Of a DNA stretch of 64,000 nucleotides, positions 7,753 through 16,753 are shown one piece after another. The DNA comes from 3107 sp965216225 (GTDB lineage Bacteria; Pseudomonadota; Alphaproteobacteria; Rhodobacterales; Rhodobacteraceae). Positions within the stretch are counted from its first letter, which is position 1, and every line of letters starts with the position of its first letter. The notes under the pieces are model-generated. The model saw only the letters and a list, made by a program, of their open reading frames with translations, ran no database searches and was not told where the DNA came from. Location: contig CBDCFF010000026.1 in NCBI GenBank assembly GCA_965216225.1, positions 62,001 through 126,000 of the forward strand, written 5' to 3'. Both the position numbers and the translations under genes were made by a program.

Positions 7753-8851
7753 CTATCGTTCATCGCCAGCGTGATCAAGGCGCGCCTGTCGCGTTGATTG
7801 GCCGGATGCGGGATTCGGCGCCGAACAGGCGATGAGGTTTCCGATCCGCTCTCCGATCATCATGCAGGGCGCGTTGATGTTTCCGTTGGTGATCCGGGGC
7901 ATGATCGACGCATCCGCGACCCGCAGCCCGTCGATGCCATGCACCCGGCCCTGAGGGTCCACCACCGCCATCTCATCCATGCCCATCCTTGCGGTTCCGC
8001 AGGGATGACAGGCGCTGCCCGCATTGGCCCGGACGAAATCGTCGATGTCCGCGTCGTCGCGCACATCCGGCCCCGGCGACACCTCCGGCCCCCGGCAGAA
8101 ATCAAAGGCCGGCTGGCGTTCGATGTCGCGGGCGATACGGATGGCCGCCCGGAAATCCTGCAAATCCTTTTCCCGCGACAGGCCGTTCAGCAGGATCAGC
8201 GGCGCATCGAACGGATTGGCGGAGCGCAGCCCGACCCGGCCACGGCTTTCGGATTGCACGGGGCCCACATCAATGGAGTAACCATCAAGCTCCGGGTCAG
8301 TCAGCCACCCTTCGGCGTAATAGGGCCAGAAATGGAACTGAATATCCGGGTGGCTGACATTTTCACCGGAACGGAAAAAGCCGCCGACCCTGCTCGGCCC
8401 CGATGCCGCCGGACCCGCACGGGTCAGATACCATTGCAGCTCGGCCAGAAGAATGCGGCGCCGTTTCAGATACCTGTTCTTCGAGATACCCTTGTGCGGG
8501 CTCAGGAATTTCAGGTGAACCTCCAGATGATCCTGGAGGTTCCGCCTCACGCCCGTTCCCTGTCAGAATGCGGGTTGCACGGGCGCCGGTCAGAACGGTG
8601 ACATTGGGCCGCTTCGCAGCCGGGGCAACGCATTCGCGCGCGGTGCAGGGGCGCACGCCCCTGCGGGTATTGGCGTCGAAGGCGGTCACGCCCTCCTGCG
8701 ATTCGCCACTGTAATCCTCCGGCGTTGCAAAGCCCGCCTGCCGCCCGGCCTCCAGAAGCGGGATGCGCAGGTTCGGATTTTCGGATAGCCTGAGCGCGAT
8801 GAACCCGCCGGATGATCCCGACCCGATGATGATATGGTCATATTCCATCAT
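7753..8851 (-). pseudogene. GMC oxidoreductase (choline dehydrogenase-like), decayed
   Basis: The N-terminal FAD-binding motif MMEYDHIIIGSGSSGG and the C-terminal GMC block (SACHPCGTARMG, VVDPQGRVHGIDGLRVADAS, then ITNGNINAP) are clear and resemble BetA-type choline dehydrogenases. The roughly 530-residue family is reduced to two frames. About 150 residues are missing after LLEAGR, more are missing after RATRILTGNGRE, and a frame change separates the pieces near 8550. The start is ATG 8851. It is divergent from ectC, another osmoprotectant gene. It is a pseudogene because of the deletions and frameshift. Confidence 0.85.
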
Positions 8852-8964
8852 GCGCGCCTCCCCGAAGATCACCATGGGGGGACGCGCGCCGCAGGCCACG
8901 GGATTTCCCCCGGTCGTGGTCCGTCGGCGACATCCGGCGCAACCTGTCCGTCAAGGAGACTCCG

Positions 8965-9366
8965 ATGATCGTCAAGGCCCTGTCCGATATTCTGGAAACC
9001 CCCGCCCATGTGAAGGGGGAGGCGTTTGAAAGCCGGCGCATCCTTCTGGCTGCCGATGGTCTGGGCTATTCGCTGCATGACACGCTGGTCAGGGAAGGAT
9101 CGGAACAATACCTGCATTACAGGAACCATATCGAGGCGAACTATTGTATTGAAGGGCAGGGCGAGGTCGAGGATGTGGCCACCGGCAGGGTCTGGCCGCT
9201 CTCGCCCGGGTCGATCTATGTTCTGGATCGCCACGATCCGCATATTCTGCGCGCCACCGGGGGCGACATGCGTCTGGTCTGCATCTTCACCCCGGCGCTG
9301 ACCGGGCACGAAATCCACGATGAGGACGGCGGTTATCGCGTCGAGGCGCCGGACGCCGGGCGCTGA
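8965..9366 (+). CDS. ectC: L-ectoine synthase EctC, solitary
   Basis: The 133-residue cupin matches EctC in length and pattern. Ectoine synthase closes N-gamma-acetyl-diaminobutyrate into ectoine in the cytoplasm. The iron-binding residues of the family are present at the family positions: Glu57 (NHIEANYCIEG), Tyr85 and His93 (IYVLDRHDPHILRA). AAGGAG precedes the ATG well. No ectA, ectB or ask_ect is next to it: upstream is a decayed choline-dehydrogenase-like gene and downstream is rplO. Solitary ectC genes are known elsewhere, where the enzyme may use imported or overflow substrates. The gene looks intact. Confidence 0.93.
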   Translation: MIVKALSDILETPAHVKGEAFESRRILLAADGLGYSLHDTLVREGSEQYLHYRNHIEANYCIEGQGEVEDVATGRVWPLSPGSIYVLDRHDPHILRATGGDMRLVCIFTPALTGHEIHDEDGGYRVEAPDAGR

Positions 9367-9381
9367 ATTCACGACCGACGC

Positions 9382-9416
9382 CCCTTGCTCCTTGCTCCTT
9401 GCGCCTTGCCCCTTGC
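9382..9416. repeat. Five tandem heptamers NCCTTGC
   Basis: CCCTTGC, TCCTTGC, TCCTTGC, GCCTTGC and CCCTTGC follow each other without gaps, 16 bp after the ectC stop and 120 bp before rplO. No role is evident. It may be a slippage-prone tract or part of the rplO leader region. Confidence 0.8.
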
Positions 9417-9535
9417 GCCGACGCGCGGCAGCGTCTATACGCCGCCGGTGGTCCCTCACTGGCCCGATTCACGCAAGTCAAGCCGCGTTTGGCCCGTCAC
9501 GCTCGTGGGTCACTTCCGGCACAAGGAGAGCGAAC

Positions 9536-10009
9536 ATGAAACTTCATGAACTGCGCGACAATCCCGGCGCAACCAAACCGAAAAAACGCATCGGCCGTGG
9601 TCCCGGCTCCGGCAAGGGCAAAACCGGCGGTCGTGGCGTCAAGGGTCAGAAATCCCGTTCCGGCGTGGCGCTCAACGGTTACGAAGGCGGGCAGATGCCG
9701 CTTTACATGCGGTTGCCGAAGCGCGGCTTCAGCAAACCGAACCGCAGGTCTTTCGCCGTCGTCAACCTTGGCCTGATCCAGAAATTCATCGACGCCGGGA
9801 AAATCGACGCGGAAAAGCCGATAACCGAGGATGTTCTGGTCGAATCCGGTCTGGTGCGCCGCAAGCTGGACGGTGTGCGCGTTCTGGCCAAAGGCGGGTT
9901 TTCCGCCACGGTGGCCATTGAAGCGACCGGCGCGTCGAAATCCGCTGTGGAAGCCGTCGGGAAGGCCGGTGGCTCTCTGACGGTCACAAAGGCGGCAGCG
10001 GCGGAATAA
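9536..10009 (+). CDS. rplO: 50S ribosomal protein L15
   Basis: A 157-residue L15 with the typical glycine-rich basic N-terminus (KLHELRDNPGATKPKKRIGR, then GPGSGKGKTGGRGVKGQKSR), which winds through 23S rRNA. The C-terminal globular part contains RRKLDGVRVLAKGGF. AAGGAGAG lies before the ATG. It heads the block rplO-secY-adk-rpsM-rpsK-rpoA-rplQ. Its usual upstream neighbours in the spc operon (rpsE, rpmD) are not here; ectC takes their place. The 109-bp gap to secY holds no gene. Confidence 0.97.
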   Translation: MKLHELRDNPGATKPKKRIGRGPGSGKGKTGGRGVKGQKSRSGVALNGYEGGQMPLYMRLPKRGFSKPNRRSFAVVNLGLIQKFIDAGKIDAEKPITEDVLVESGLVRRKLDGVRVLAKGGFSATVAIEATGASKSAVEAVGKAGGSLTVTKAAAAE

Positions 10010-10118
10010 GCGCTTGTGAGCGGCAGACCCGGCGCTTACATACACTACCAGGTTTTCCCAAGCGCCGCCGACCCGGAAAACGGTCTGGCGGCGTTTCCAC
10101 TGACAGAGAGGCCGACCC

Positions 10119-11480
10119 ATGGCATCCGCAGCAGAACAAATGGCAGCAAACATCAGTTGGGGCACCTTGGGCAAGGCGACCGAGTTGAGGCAGCGCATCC
10201 TTTTCACCGTCGGGCTGCTGATCGTGTATCGTCTGGGCACCTATATTCCGGTGCCGGGGATTGACGGCATCGCGCTGCGCCAGTTCATGGAGGAAGCCGC
10301 CACCGGTCTGGGCGGGGTTCTGTCGATGTTCACTGGCGGCGCCCTTGCGCGCATGGGGATTTTCGCGCTGGGCATCATGCCGTACATTTCGGCCTCGATC
10401 ATCGTGCAGTTGCTGACGGCCATGGTGCCGGCGCTGGAGCAGTTGAAGAAAGAGGGTGAACAGGGCCGCAAGAAGATCAACCAGTATACCCGCTATGGCA
10501 CTGTGGTGCTCTCGACCTTCCAGGCCTGGGGGCTGGCGGTCAGCCTTGAAGCCGGGGAACTTGTGACCGATCCGGGTCTTTTCTTCCGCCTGTCGTGTGT
10601 GATCACGCTGGTCGGCGGCACCATGTTCCTGATGTGGCTGGGTGAACAGATTACTGCGCGCGGTATCGGCAACGGTATCTCGCTGATCATCTTTGTCGGC
10701 ATCGTCGCCGAAATTCCGGCCGCTCTGGCGCAGTTCCTCAGTCAGGGCCGCTCCGGTGCGCTCAGCCCTGCGGTGATCGTGGGCGTGTTGCTCATGGTCG
10801 TGGCGGTGATTGCCTTCGTGGTCTTCATGGAGCGCAGCCTGCGCAAGATTCACATCCAGTATCCGCGCCGACAGGTGGGGATGAAAGTCTATGACGGCGG
10901 CACCAGCCATCTGCCGGTCAAGGTGAACCCGGCAGGCGTGATCCCGGCGATCTTCGCCTCGTCGCTGCTGTTGCTGCCGACCACGGTCTCGACCTTCTCG
11001 GGCAACCAGACCGGGCCGTTCATGTCAACCGTCCTCGCCTATTTCGGGCCGGGTCAGCCGCTGTATCTGGCGTTCTTCACCGCGATGATCGTGTTCTTCA
11101 CGTTCTTCTATACGTTCAACGTTTCGTTCAAGACCGATGACGTGGCCGAGAACCTGAAGAACCAGAACGGATTCATCCCCGGCATCCGCCCCGGCAAACG
11201 CACGGCGGAATATCTGGATTATGTCGTGACCCGGATACTGGTTCTTGGCTCTGCCTACCTTGCGGCTGTTTGTCTTCTTCCCGAAATCCTGCGTTCGCAA
11301 CTGGCCATTCCGTTCTACTTTGGCGGCACCTCGGTTCTGATCGTGGTCTCGGTGACGATGGACACGATCCAGCAGGTCCAGAGCCATCTGCTCGCGCATC
11401 AGTATGAAGGGCTGATCGAACGCTCGCAGTTGCGCGGCAGGGGCAGGAAGCGCAACAGGAAGGGAACGCCCGGACGATGA
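10119..11480 (+). CDS. secY: Preprotein translocase subunit SecY
   Basis: The 453-residue inner-membrane channel protein has about ten hydrophobic segments. It exports and inserts proteins together with SecE, SecG and SecA. Recognisable parts are the first transmembrane segment and plug (LLIVYRLGTYIPVPGIDG), the pore-region motif FALGIMPYISASIIVQLL, and the cytoplasmic loop RRIPVQY-like IHIQYPRRQVGMKVYDGGTS. The basic C-terminal tail (RSQLRGRGRKRNRKG) is usual. GACAGAGAGG precedes the ATG. Its stop overlaps the adk start by 4 bp. Confidence 0.97.
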   Translation: MASAAEQMAANISWGTLGKATELRQRILFTVGLLIVYRLGTYIPVPGIDGIALRQFMEEAATGLGGVLSMFTGGALARMGIFALGIMPYISASIIVQLLTAMVPALEQLKKEGEQGRKKINQYTRYGTVVLSTFQAWGLAVSLEAGELVTDPGLFFRLSCVITLVGGTMFLMWLGEQITARGIGNGISLIIFVGIVAEIPAALAQFLSQGRSGALSPAVIVGVLLMVVAVIAFVVFMERSLRKIHIQYPRRQVGMKVYDGGTSHLPVKVNPAGVIPAIFASSLLLLPTTVSTFSGNQTGPFMSTVLAYFGPGQPLYLAFFTAMIVFFTFFYTFNVSFKTDDVAENLKNQNGFIPGIRPGKRTAEYLDYVVTRILVLGSAYLAAVCLLPEILRSQLAIPFYFGGTSVLIVVSVTMDTIQQVQSHLLAHQYEGLIERSQLRGRGRKRNRKGTPGR

Positions 11481-12127
11481 CGATGAACGTCATTCTTCTC
11501 GGACCGCCGGGCGCGGGCAAGGGCACGCAGGCGCACGGACTGGTGGAAGGGCGGGGGATGATCCAGCTCTCGACCGGCGACATGCTGAGAGAGGCGCGCA
11601 CCTCGGGCACCGGGATGGGCCGGAAGGTCGCGGCGATCATGGATGCGGGCGGGTTGGTGAGCGATGAGATCGTCATCGGCCTGATCAGGGAAAAGCTGGA
11701 AGGCAAGCGGGGCGGCGGCTTTATCTTCGACGGCTTTCCGCGCACCCTGGGCCAGGCCGATGCCCTGGGAAAGCTCCTGCAGGAGGTCGGTCAGACGCTC
11801 GATGCGGTCATCGAGATGCGCGTCGATGACAATGCGCTGGTCAGCCGCATCACGGCGCGTTCCACCTGCGGCAATTGCGGCGAGGGGTACAACGATATTT
11901 CCAGGCCGATCCCCGCCGATGGCAGGTGCCGCAATTGCGGTCATGCAGAGTTCAGGCGCCGCGCCGACGACAATGAGGAAAGCCTGCGCACCCGCCTGAT
12001 GGAATATTACAAGAAGACCTCTCCGCTGATCGGCTACTACCACGCGAAAGGCAAACTGAACACGATAGACGGGCTGGGCGGGATCGACGAGGTCGCCGCC
12101 TCGATCAATGCGGTTCTGGATGCGTAA
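11477..12127 (+). CDS. adk: Adenylate kinase
   Basis: The 216-residue enzyme interconverts ATP + AMP and 2 ADP. The P-loop is GPPGAGKGT near the N-terminus, followed by LSTGDMLREA (AMP site) and GFPRTLGQA. The LID domain is the long type and carries a four-cysteine zinc site (CGNC ... CRNC), as in many Gram-positive and some alphaproteobacterial enzymes. The ATG overlaps the secY stop; a second ATG two codons later gives MNVILLGPPG and is equally plausible. A short GC hairpin (AGCCCC/GGGGCT) follows the stop. Confidence 0.97.
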   Translation: MTMNVILLGPPGAGKGTQAHGLVEGRGMIQLSTGDMLREARTSGTGMGRKVAAIMDAGGLVSDEIVIGLIREKLEGKRGGGFIFDGFPRTLGQADALGKLLQEVGQTLDAVIEMRVDDNALVSRITARSTCGNCGEGYNDISRPIPADGRCRNCGHAEFRRRADDNEESLRTRLMEYYKKTSPLIGYYHAKGKLNTIDGLGGIDEVAASINAVLDA

Positions 12128-12320
12128 GCCCCCCTTGACGGGGCTGCGGAAACCACATACTCGACAGCCCTCCCCGATGGGAATCGGAGGCGGGTCGAAT
12201 CACATGTCGCCCGCTCCCGGAAATCGAAATCCAGCAGTGGCCCGCAGGCGTCCAGCCTCCGGGCTTCCGTTGTGAAAAAAGGTTCTGGAGTTACGGAACC
12301 GCGACGAAAGGAAAAGACAC

Positions 12321-12689
12321 GTGGCACGCATCGCCGGCATCAACATCCCGACCAGCAAGCGGGTGCTGATCGCCCTCACCTACATCACCGGCATCGGTCC
12401 CGCAGCCGCCAGAACCATCTGCGAAGCCGTGAACATCGACCAGGCCCGCCGTGTCAACGAACTCAGCGACTCAGAGGTTGTGGCCATCCGCGAACACATC
12501 GACGCCAACGTCACCGTCGAGGGCGACCTGCGCCGCGGGGTTCAGATGAACATCAAGCGCCTGATGGACCTTGGCTGCTACCGCGGCCTGCGTCACCGCC
12601 GCAACCTGCCGGTTCGCGGTCAGCGCACCCACACCAATGCGCGCACGCGCAAGGGCCCGGCGAAACCGATCGCCGGCAAGAAAAAATAA
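12321..12689 (+). CDS. rpsM: 30S ribosomal protein S13
   Basis: A 122-residue S13 starting at GTG (read as Met: ARIAGINIPTSKRVLIALTY), with AAAGGA upstream. The helix-hairpin-helix region ITGIGPAAAR and the C-terminal RGQRTHTNARTRKGPAKP, which reaches the decoding and tRNA sites, are typical. A 193-bp gap separates it from adk and may hold a promoter for the rpsM-rplQ part. A TTGACG at 12135 is possible as a -35 box but also forms the loop of a hairpin, so no promoter is assigned. Confidence 0.97.
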   Translation: MARIAGINIPTSKRVLIALTYITGIGPAAARTICEAVNIDQARRVNELSDSEVVAIREHIDANVTVEGDLRRGVQMNIKRLMDLGCYRGLRHRRNLPVRGQRTHTNARTRKGPAKPIAGKKK

Positions 12690-12703
12690 GGGAGCCTGAC
12701 CGA

Positions 12704-13093
12704 ATGGTACGCGACAAGACTCGTCTGAAGCGGAAAGAGCGCAAGAACATCGCATCCGGTGTCGCGCATGTGGACAGTTCGTTCAACAACACCAAGATCC
12801 TGATCTCTGACGTTCAGGGCAACGCGATTGCATGGTCATCCGCCGGCACCATGGGTTTCAAGGGGTCGCGCAAATCGACCCCTTACGCCGCCCAGATGGC
12901 CGCAGAGGATGCCGGTCGCAAGGCGCAGGAACACGGTGTCAAGACGCTGGAAGTCGAAGTGCAGGGCCCCGGTTCCGGCCGTGAAAGCGCGCTGCGCGCC
13001 CTGGCCGCTGTCGGCTTGAGCATCACGGCGATTCGCGATGTGACCCCGATTGCGCATAACGGCTGCCGCCCGCCAAAGCGCCGCCGCGTCTGA
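12704..13093 (+). CDS. rpsK: 30S ribosomal protein S11
   Basis: A 129-residue S11 starting MVRDKTRLKRKERKNIASG. It has the conserved segments AHVDSSFNNTKILISDVQGN, GFKGSRKSTPYAAQMAAEDA and the C-terminal DVTPIAHNGCRPPKRRRV, which sits on the 30S platform. GGGAGCC precedes the ATG. A longer open frame extends upstream, but it overlaps rpsM and lacks S11 character. Confidence 0.97.
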   Translation: MVRDKTRLKRKERKNIASGVAHVDSSFNNTKILISDVQGNAIAWSSAGTMGFKGSRKSTPYAAQMAAEDAGRKAQEHGVKTLEVEVQGPGSGRESALRALAAVGLSITAIRDVTPIAHNGCRPPKRRRV

Positions 13094-13106
13094 CTGTCAT
13101 TCCCCG

Positions 13107-13136
13107 CTCTGGCCATGCGATCCCGCATGGCCAGAG
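13107..13136 (+). terminator. Strong hairpin between rpsK and rpoA
   Basis: A perfect 13-bp stem (CTCTGGCCATGCG at 13107-13119, complement at 13124-13136) has a 4-nt loop. A short TTTT follows a few bases later in GTCATTTTG. It could attenuate or process the operon transcript before rpoA; full termination is unlikely because rpoA and rplQ follow. Confidence 0.55.
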
Positions 13137-13206
13137 TCCGTCATTTTGAACCTCGGGCGTTTTCGGACTTGGACATGGTCCGCAAACAGGTATGGAGGCG
13201 ACACAC

Positions 13207-14223
13207 ATGATCCACAAAAACTGGCAGGAACTTATCAAACCGGCCCAACTGAAGATCAGGCCAAGCAACGATCCCGCGCGCCAGGCGACCGTGATCGCCG
13301 AACCGCTGGAGCGTGGCTTCGGCCTGACTCTGGGCAATGCGCTGCGCCGGGTGCTGATGGGCTCCCTTCAAGGCGCGGCCATCACCAGCGTCCAGATCGA
13401 CAACGTGCTGCACGAGTTTTCCTCTGTCGCCGGCGTGCGCGAGGATGTGACCGACATCGTGCTGAACCTGAAAGGCGTTGCGCTCAGCATGGGTGTCGAA
13501 GGGCCGAAGCGCCTCGCGGTTTCCGCCAACGGCCCGTCCGTTGTCACCGCGGGGGACATTTCGGAAACCGCCGGTATGGAGATTCTGAACAAGGATCACG
13601 TCATCTGTCATCTGGACGAAGGCGCGAGCCTTTACATGGAACTGACCGTGAACACCGGCAAGGGCTATGTCTCGTCCGACCGGAACAAGCCGGAGGATGC
13701 GCCGATCGGCCTGATCCCGATCGACGCGATCTATTCGCCGGTCCGCAAGGTCAGCTATGATGTTCAGCCGACCCGGGAAGGTCAGATTCTGGACTATGAC
13801 AGGCTGACCCTCAAACTGGAGACCGACGGCTCCATCACCCCGGATGACGCGGTGGCTTTTGCCGCGCGCATCCTTCAGGATCAGTTGTCGATCTTTGTCA
13901 ACTTCGATGAGCCGGAGACCGCCAGCCGTCAGGAAGAAGACGATGGGCTGGAGTTCAATCCGCTGCTGCTCAAGAAAGTGGACGAACTGGAACTGTCGGT
14001 CCGCTCGGCGAACTGCCTGAAGAACGACAACATCGTCTATATCGGCGATCTCATTCAGAAAACCGAAGCCGAGATGCTGCGCACCCCGAATTTCGGCCGC
14101 AAGTCGCTGAACGAGATCAAGGAGGTGCTGTCCGGCATGGGGCTGCACCTTGGCATGGATGTCGAGGAATGGCCGCCGGAAAACATCGAGGATCTGGCCA
14201 AGAAGTTCGAGGACCAGTTCTGA
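13207..14223 (+). CDS. rpoA: RNA polymerase subunit alpha
   Basis: The 338-residue protein has an N-terminal assembly domain (LERGFGLTLGNALRRVLMGS; the GNALRRVL motif is diagnostic), a linker near residue 235-250 and a C-terminal domain that contacts UP elements and activators (CLKNDNIVYIGDLIQKTEAE, then NFGRKSLNEIKEVL). The start at 13207 follows GGAGG; an upstream in-frame start at 13192 lacks a site of its own. It lies in the usual rpsK-rpoA-rplQ order. Confidence 0.98.
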   Translation: MIHKNWQELIKPAQLKIRPSNDPARQATVIAEPLERGFGLTLGNALRRVLMGSLQGAAITSVQIDNVLHEFSSVAGVREDVTDIVLNLKGVALSMGVEGPKRLAVSANGPSVVTAGDISETAGMEILNKDHVICHLDEGASLYMELTVNTGKGYVSSDRNKPEDAPIGLIPIDAIYSPVRKVSYDVQPTREGQILDYDRLTLKLETDGSITPDDAVAFAARILQDQLSIFVNFDEPETASRQEEDDGLEFNPLLLKKVDELELSVRSANCLKNDNIVYIGDLIQKTEAEMLRTPNFGRKSLNEIKEVLSGMGLHLGMDVEEWPPENIEDLAKKFEDQF

Positions 14224-14395
14224 ATTTCATCCAGGCGGGGCAATTTCGCCCGGATGCAGGATACCGAAATGCGCCGACGCAATACCGACCGCAATACCGA
14301 CGTTTTGCAGAGGTGGAAAACACGGGCAATTCCGCCCCAGGGAGAGGGACTGACACGCATCGGTTCCCGGACAAAGCATAAAAGGAGATACGAAA

Positions 14396-14824
14396 ATGCG
14401 TCACGCCGGAGGCTACCGCCGCCTGAACCGCACCCACGAGCACCGCAAGGCGCTGTTTGCCAACATGGCCGGGTCGCTGATCGAGCATGAACAGATCAAG
14501 ACCACGCTGCCGAAAGCCAAGGAGCTTCGCCGCGTTGTCGAAAAGCTGGTCACGCTGGGCAAACGCGGCGACCTTCATGCCCGCCGGCTGGCCGCGGGCG
14601 GTCTGAAACAGGACTGGCATGTTGCCAGACTGTTTGACGTTCTGGGGCCGCGCTACAAGGACCGCAATGGCGGTTATGTGCGTGTTCTCAGGGCCGGTTT
14701 CCGCTATGGCGACATGGCCCCGATGGCCATTGTCGAGCTTGTTGACCGCGACGCCGACGCCAGGGGCGCCGCCGACAGGGCGAGGGTTGCCACGGAAGAC
14801 GCCGCCGCCGGTGACGCCGAATAG
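14396..14824 (+). CDS. rplQ: 50S ribosomal protein L17
   Basis: A 142-residue L17 with MRHAGGYRRLNRTHEHRKAL and FANMAGSLIEHEQIKTTLPK, then AKELRRVVEKLVTLGKRG. The C-terminal part is extended and alanine-rich, as in related alphaproteobacteria. AAAGGAG precedes the ATG. It is the last gene of the ribosomal block. The 172-bp gap from rpoA includes a short direct repeat (GCAATACCGAC twice) of no known role. Confidence 0.97.
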   Translation: MRHAGGYRRLNRTHEHRKALFANMAGSLIEHEQIKTTLPKAKELRRVVEKLVTLGKRGDLHARRLAAGGLKQDWHVARLFDVLGPRYKDRNGGYVRVLRAGFRYGDMAPMAIVELVDRDADARGAADRARVATEDAAAGDAE

Positions 14825-14831
14825 GCCGCCG

Positions 14832-14861
14832 CGGGTTTCTTCAGGATTGATGAAAAACCCG
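14832..14861 (+). terminator. Hairpin after rplQ, possible operon terminator
   Basis: CGGGTTT, a bulged C and TTCA pair with TGAAAAACCCG around a 7-nt loop, giving an 11-bp stem. It starts 8 bp after the rplQ stop. No clear T-run follows, so Rho-independent action is uncertain. An alternative AAACCC/GGGTTT pairing lies at 14855-14876. Confidence 0.5.
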
Positions 14862-15030
14862 GTCAAGGCGGGGTTTCCGATTTGGCCGCGCGCAAGGCGC
14901 GCCTGACCGCCCCCCGCCCCCCGCCGCGATGGAGAGCAGCGACATGCGCCTGTCGATCCGGGCGAAAAGATGCGCTGAGCAGAAGCGCATTGTGCTTTCC
15001 TCCCCGGCCATTGCAGCCTAGATTCGCACA

Positions 15031-16344
15031 ATGGCCGACCTGTTCGATACTGCCCCCGGCACCGGCGGCAATACCGCCCCGCGCCCTCTGGCGGACCGGC
15101 TGCGCCCGCGCGCGCTGTCCGATGTCATCGGGCAGGATCACCTGTTGGGCCCCGAGGCGCCCCTGGGCGCGATGCTGCGATCAGGCAGCCTGTCCTCTCT
15201 CATCTTCTGGGGACCGCCGGGGGTGGGAAAGACCACCATCGCGCGGCTTCTGGCCGATGAAACCGATCTGACCTTCGTGCAGGTCAGCGCGATCTTTACC
15301 GGCGTGCAGGATCTCAGGAAAGTCTTTGAGGCGGCAGGGATACGCCGCGCGAACGGGCAGGGAACCCTGCTGTTCGTGGATGAGGTCCACCGCTTCAACA
15401 AGGCCCAGCAGGACGGATTTCTGCCACATATGGAGGATGGGACGATCCTGCTTGTCGGGGCGACGACCGAGAATCCGTCCTTTGAACTGAACGCGGCGCT
15501 GCTCTCTCGCGCGCAGGTGCTGGTGCTGGAACGCTTCGAGCTTGCCGATCTCGAACGCCTTGCCCAGCGGGCGGAGCGGGAGCTTGGGCAGGCGCTGCCG
15601 CTGGATGGTCCGGCGCGAGAGGCCATGCTGCAAATGGCGGATGGCGATGGTCGCGCCCTGTTGAATCTGGTGGAGCAGGTGGCCGCCTGGCGGGTCGAGG
15701 GCAGGCTCGACACGGAGGCGCTGTCAAAACGCCTGATGCGGCGGGCTGCAAAATACGACAAGTCCGGCGATGAGCACTACAACCTCATTTCGGCGCTGCA
15801 CAAGTCGGTGCGGGGGTCCGACCCGGACGCGGCGATCTACTGGTTCGCGCGGATGCTGGAGGGCGGGGAAGACCCGCGCTATCTGGCCCGCCGCATCACC
15901 CGGATGGCGGTGGAGGACATCGGTCTTGCCGATCCGCAGGCGCAAACCCATTGTCTTCATGCTTGGGAGGTCCATGAACGGCTGGGCAGCCCCGAGGGGG
16001 AACTGGCGCTTGCCCAGGCGGTGATCTATCTGGCTCTGGCGCCGAAATCCAACGCCGGTTATGTGGCCTGCGGGGAAGCGCGCCGCGCCGCGAAGGCGAC
16101 CGGATCGAAACCGCCCCCCAAACACATCCTGAATGCGCCGACTTCGTTGATGAAGACTCTGGGCCATGGCGCGGGATACGAATATGACCATGATGCCGAG
16201 GCTGGCTTTTCCGGCCAGAACTATTTTCCCGACGACATGCGGCGCGGGGTCTATTACCGCCCGCCCGAACGGGGGTTCGAACGGGAACTGAAGCGTCGCC
16301 TCGACTATTTCGTCAAGCTGCGCGCAAAGCGTCAGGGCAGTTGA
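15031..16344 (+). CDS. rarA: Replication-associated recombination ATPase RarA (MgsA)
   Basis: A 437-residue AAA+ protein that acts at stalled forks. Walker A is GPPGVGKTT (about residues 61-69) and Walker B is LLFVDEVHRF, with sensor 1 in LLVGATTENPSFEL. The C-terminal tetramerisation part contains EDIGLADPQA, QAVIYLALAPKSNA and the end motif YEYDHDAEAGFSGQNYFPDD, typical of RarA/MgsA/WRNIP1. It begins about 200 bp after rplQ and is followed closely by crcB. Confidence 0.95.
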   Translation: MADLFDTAPGTGGNTAPRPLADRLRPRALSDVIGQDHLLGPEAPLGAMLRSGSLSSLIFWGPPGVGKTTIARLLADETDLTFVQVSAIFTGVQDLRKVFEAAGIRRANGQGTLLFVDEVHRFNKAQQDGFLPHMEDGTILLVGATTENPSFELNAALLSRAQVLVLERFELADLERLAQRAERELGQALPLDGPAREAMLQMADGDGRALLNLVEQVAAWRVEGRLDTEALSKRLMRRAAKYDKSGDEHYNLISALHKSVRGSDPDAAIYWFARMLEGGEDPRYLARRITRMAVEDIGLADPQAQTHCLHAWEVHERLGSPEGELALAQAVIYLALAPKSNAGYVACGEARRAAKATGSKPPPKHILNAPTSLMKTLGHGAGYEYDHDAEAGFSGQNYFPDDMRRGVYYRPPERGFERELKRRLDYFVKLRAKRQGS

Positions 16345-16375
16345 CTCCGCGCCGCTTTCACGAAACACAGCGCCC

Positions 16376-16753
16376 ATGTTGGGAACAATTCTGCAAATCG
16401 CCCTGGGCGGGGCTGTGGGGGCTGCGGGCCGGTATCTGACCGGGGTTGCCGCCTTGCGCGTCCTTGGTCACGGGTTCCCGTGGGGAACGCTGATGGTCAA
16501 CGCGGCGGGTTCGCTTCTGATGGGGGTGCTGGTGGTGGTGCTGGCGCATAAATCGGGTATGCGCCTGGCGCCGTTCGTCCTGACCGGCGTGCTGGGCGGC
16601 TTTACCACCTTCTCGGCCTTTTCGCTGGACGCGCTGACGCTGTATGAACGGGGTCAGATCGGGATTGCGGCGGTCTATGTGGGCGGCACGCTGATCTTTA
16701 CCCTGGGCGGCATTGCGTCTGGCGTACTGATCGCCCGCATGGTGATGGCATGA
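16376..16753 (+). CDS. crcB: Fluoride exporter CrcB/Fluc
   Basis: The 125-residue membrane protein has four hydrophobic segments. Family features are GAAGRYL near the N-terminus, the Asn in TLMVNAAGSLLMG, and the GGFTTFSAFSLD signature that lines the fluoride path. It works as an antiparallel dimer that releases fluoride from the cell. Only 31 bp separate it from rarA, so there is no room for a fluoride riboswitch. Its stop overlaps the next gene by 4 bp (ATGA). Confidence 0.94.
   Translation: MLGTILQIALGGAVGAAGRYLTGVAALRVLGHGFPWGTLMVNAAGSLLMGVLVVVLAHKSGMRLAPFVLTGVLGGFTTFSAFSLDALTLYERGQIGIAAVYVGGTLIFTLGGIASGVLIARMVMA

Noticed and set aside
9382..9416. CRISPR-like repeat
   Set aside because: The repeats are contiguous 7-mers without spacers and no cas genes are present.
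9984..10910. Long minus-strand open frame opposite secY
   Set aside because: It is a shadow of the GC-rich secY codons, with His/Gln/Arg-rich text and no family similarity.
12135..12162. Promoter TTGACG upstream of rpsM
   Set aside because: The -35-like box lies in the loop of a small hairpin after adk and no good -10 box is at the right distance.
16345..16375. Fluoride riboswitch before crcB
   Set aside because: Only 31 bp separate rarA and crcB, too little for the aptamer.
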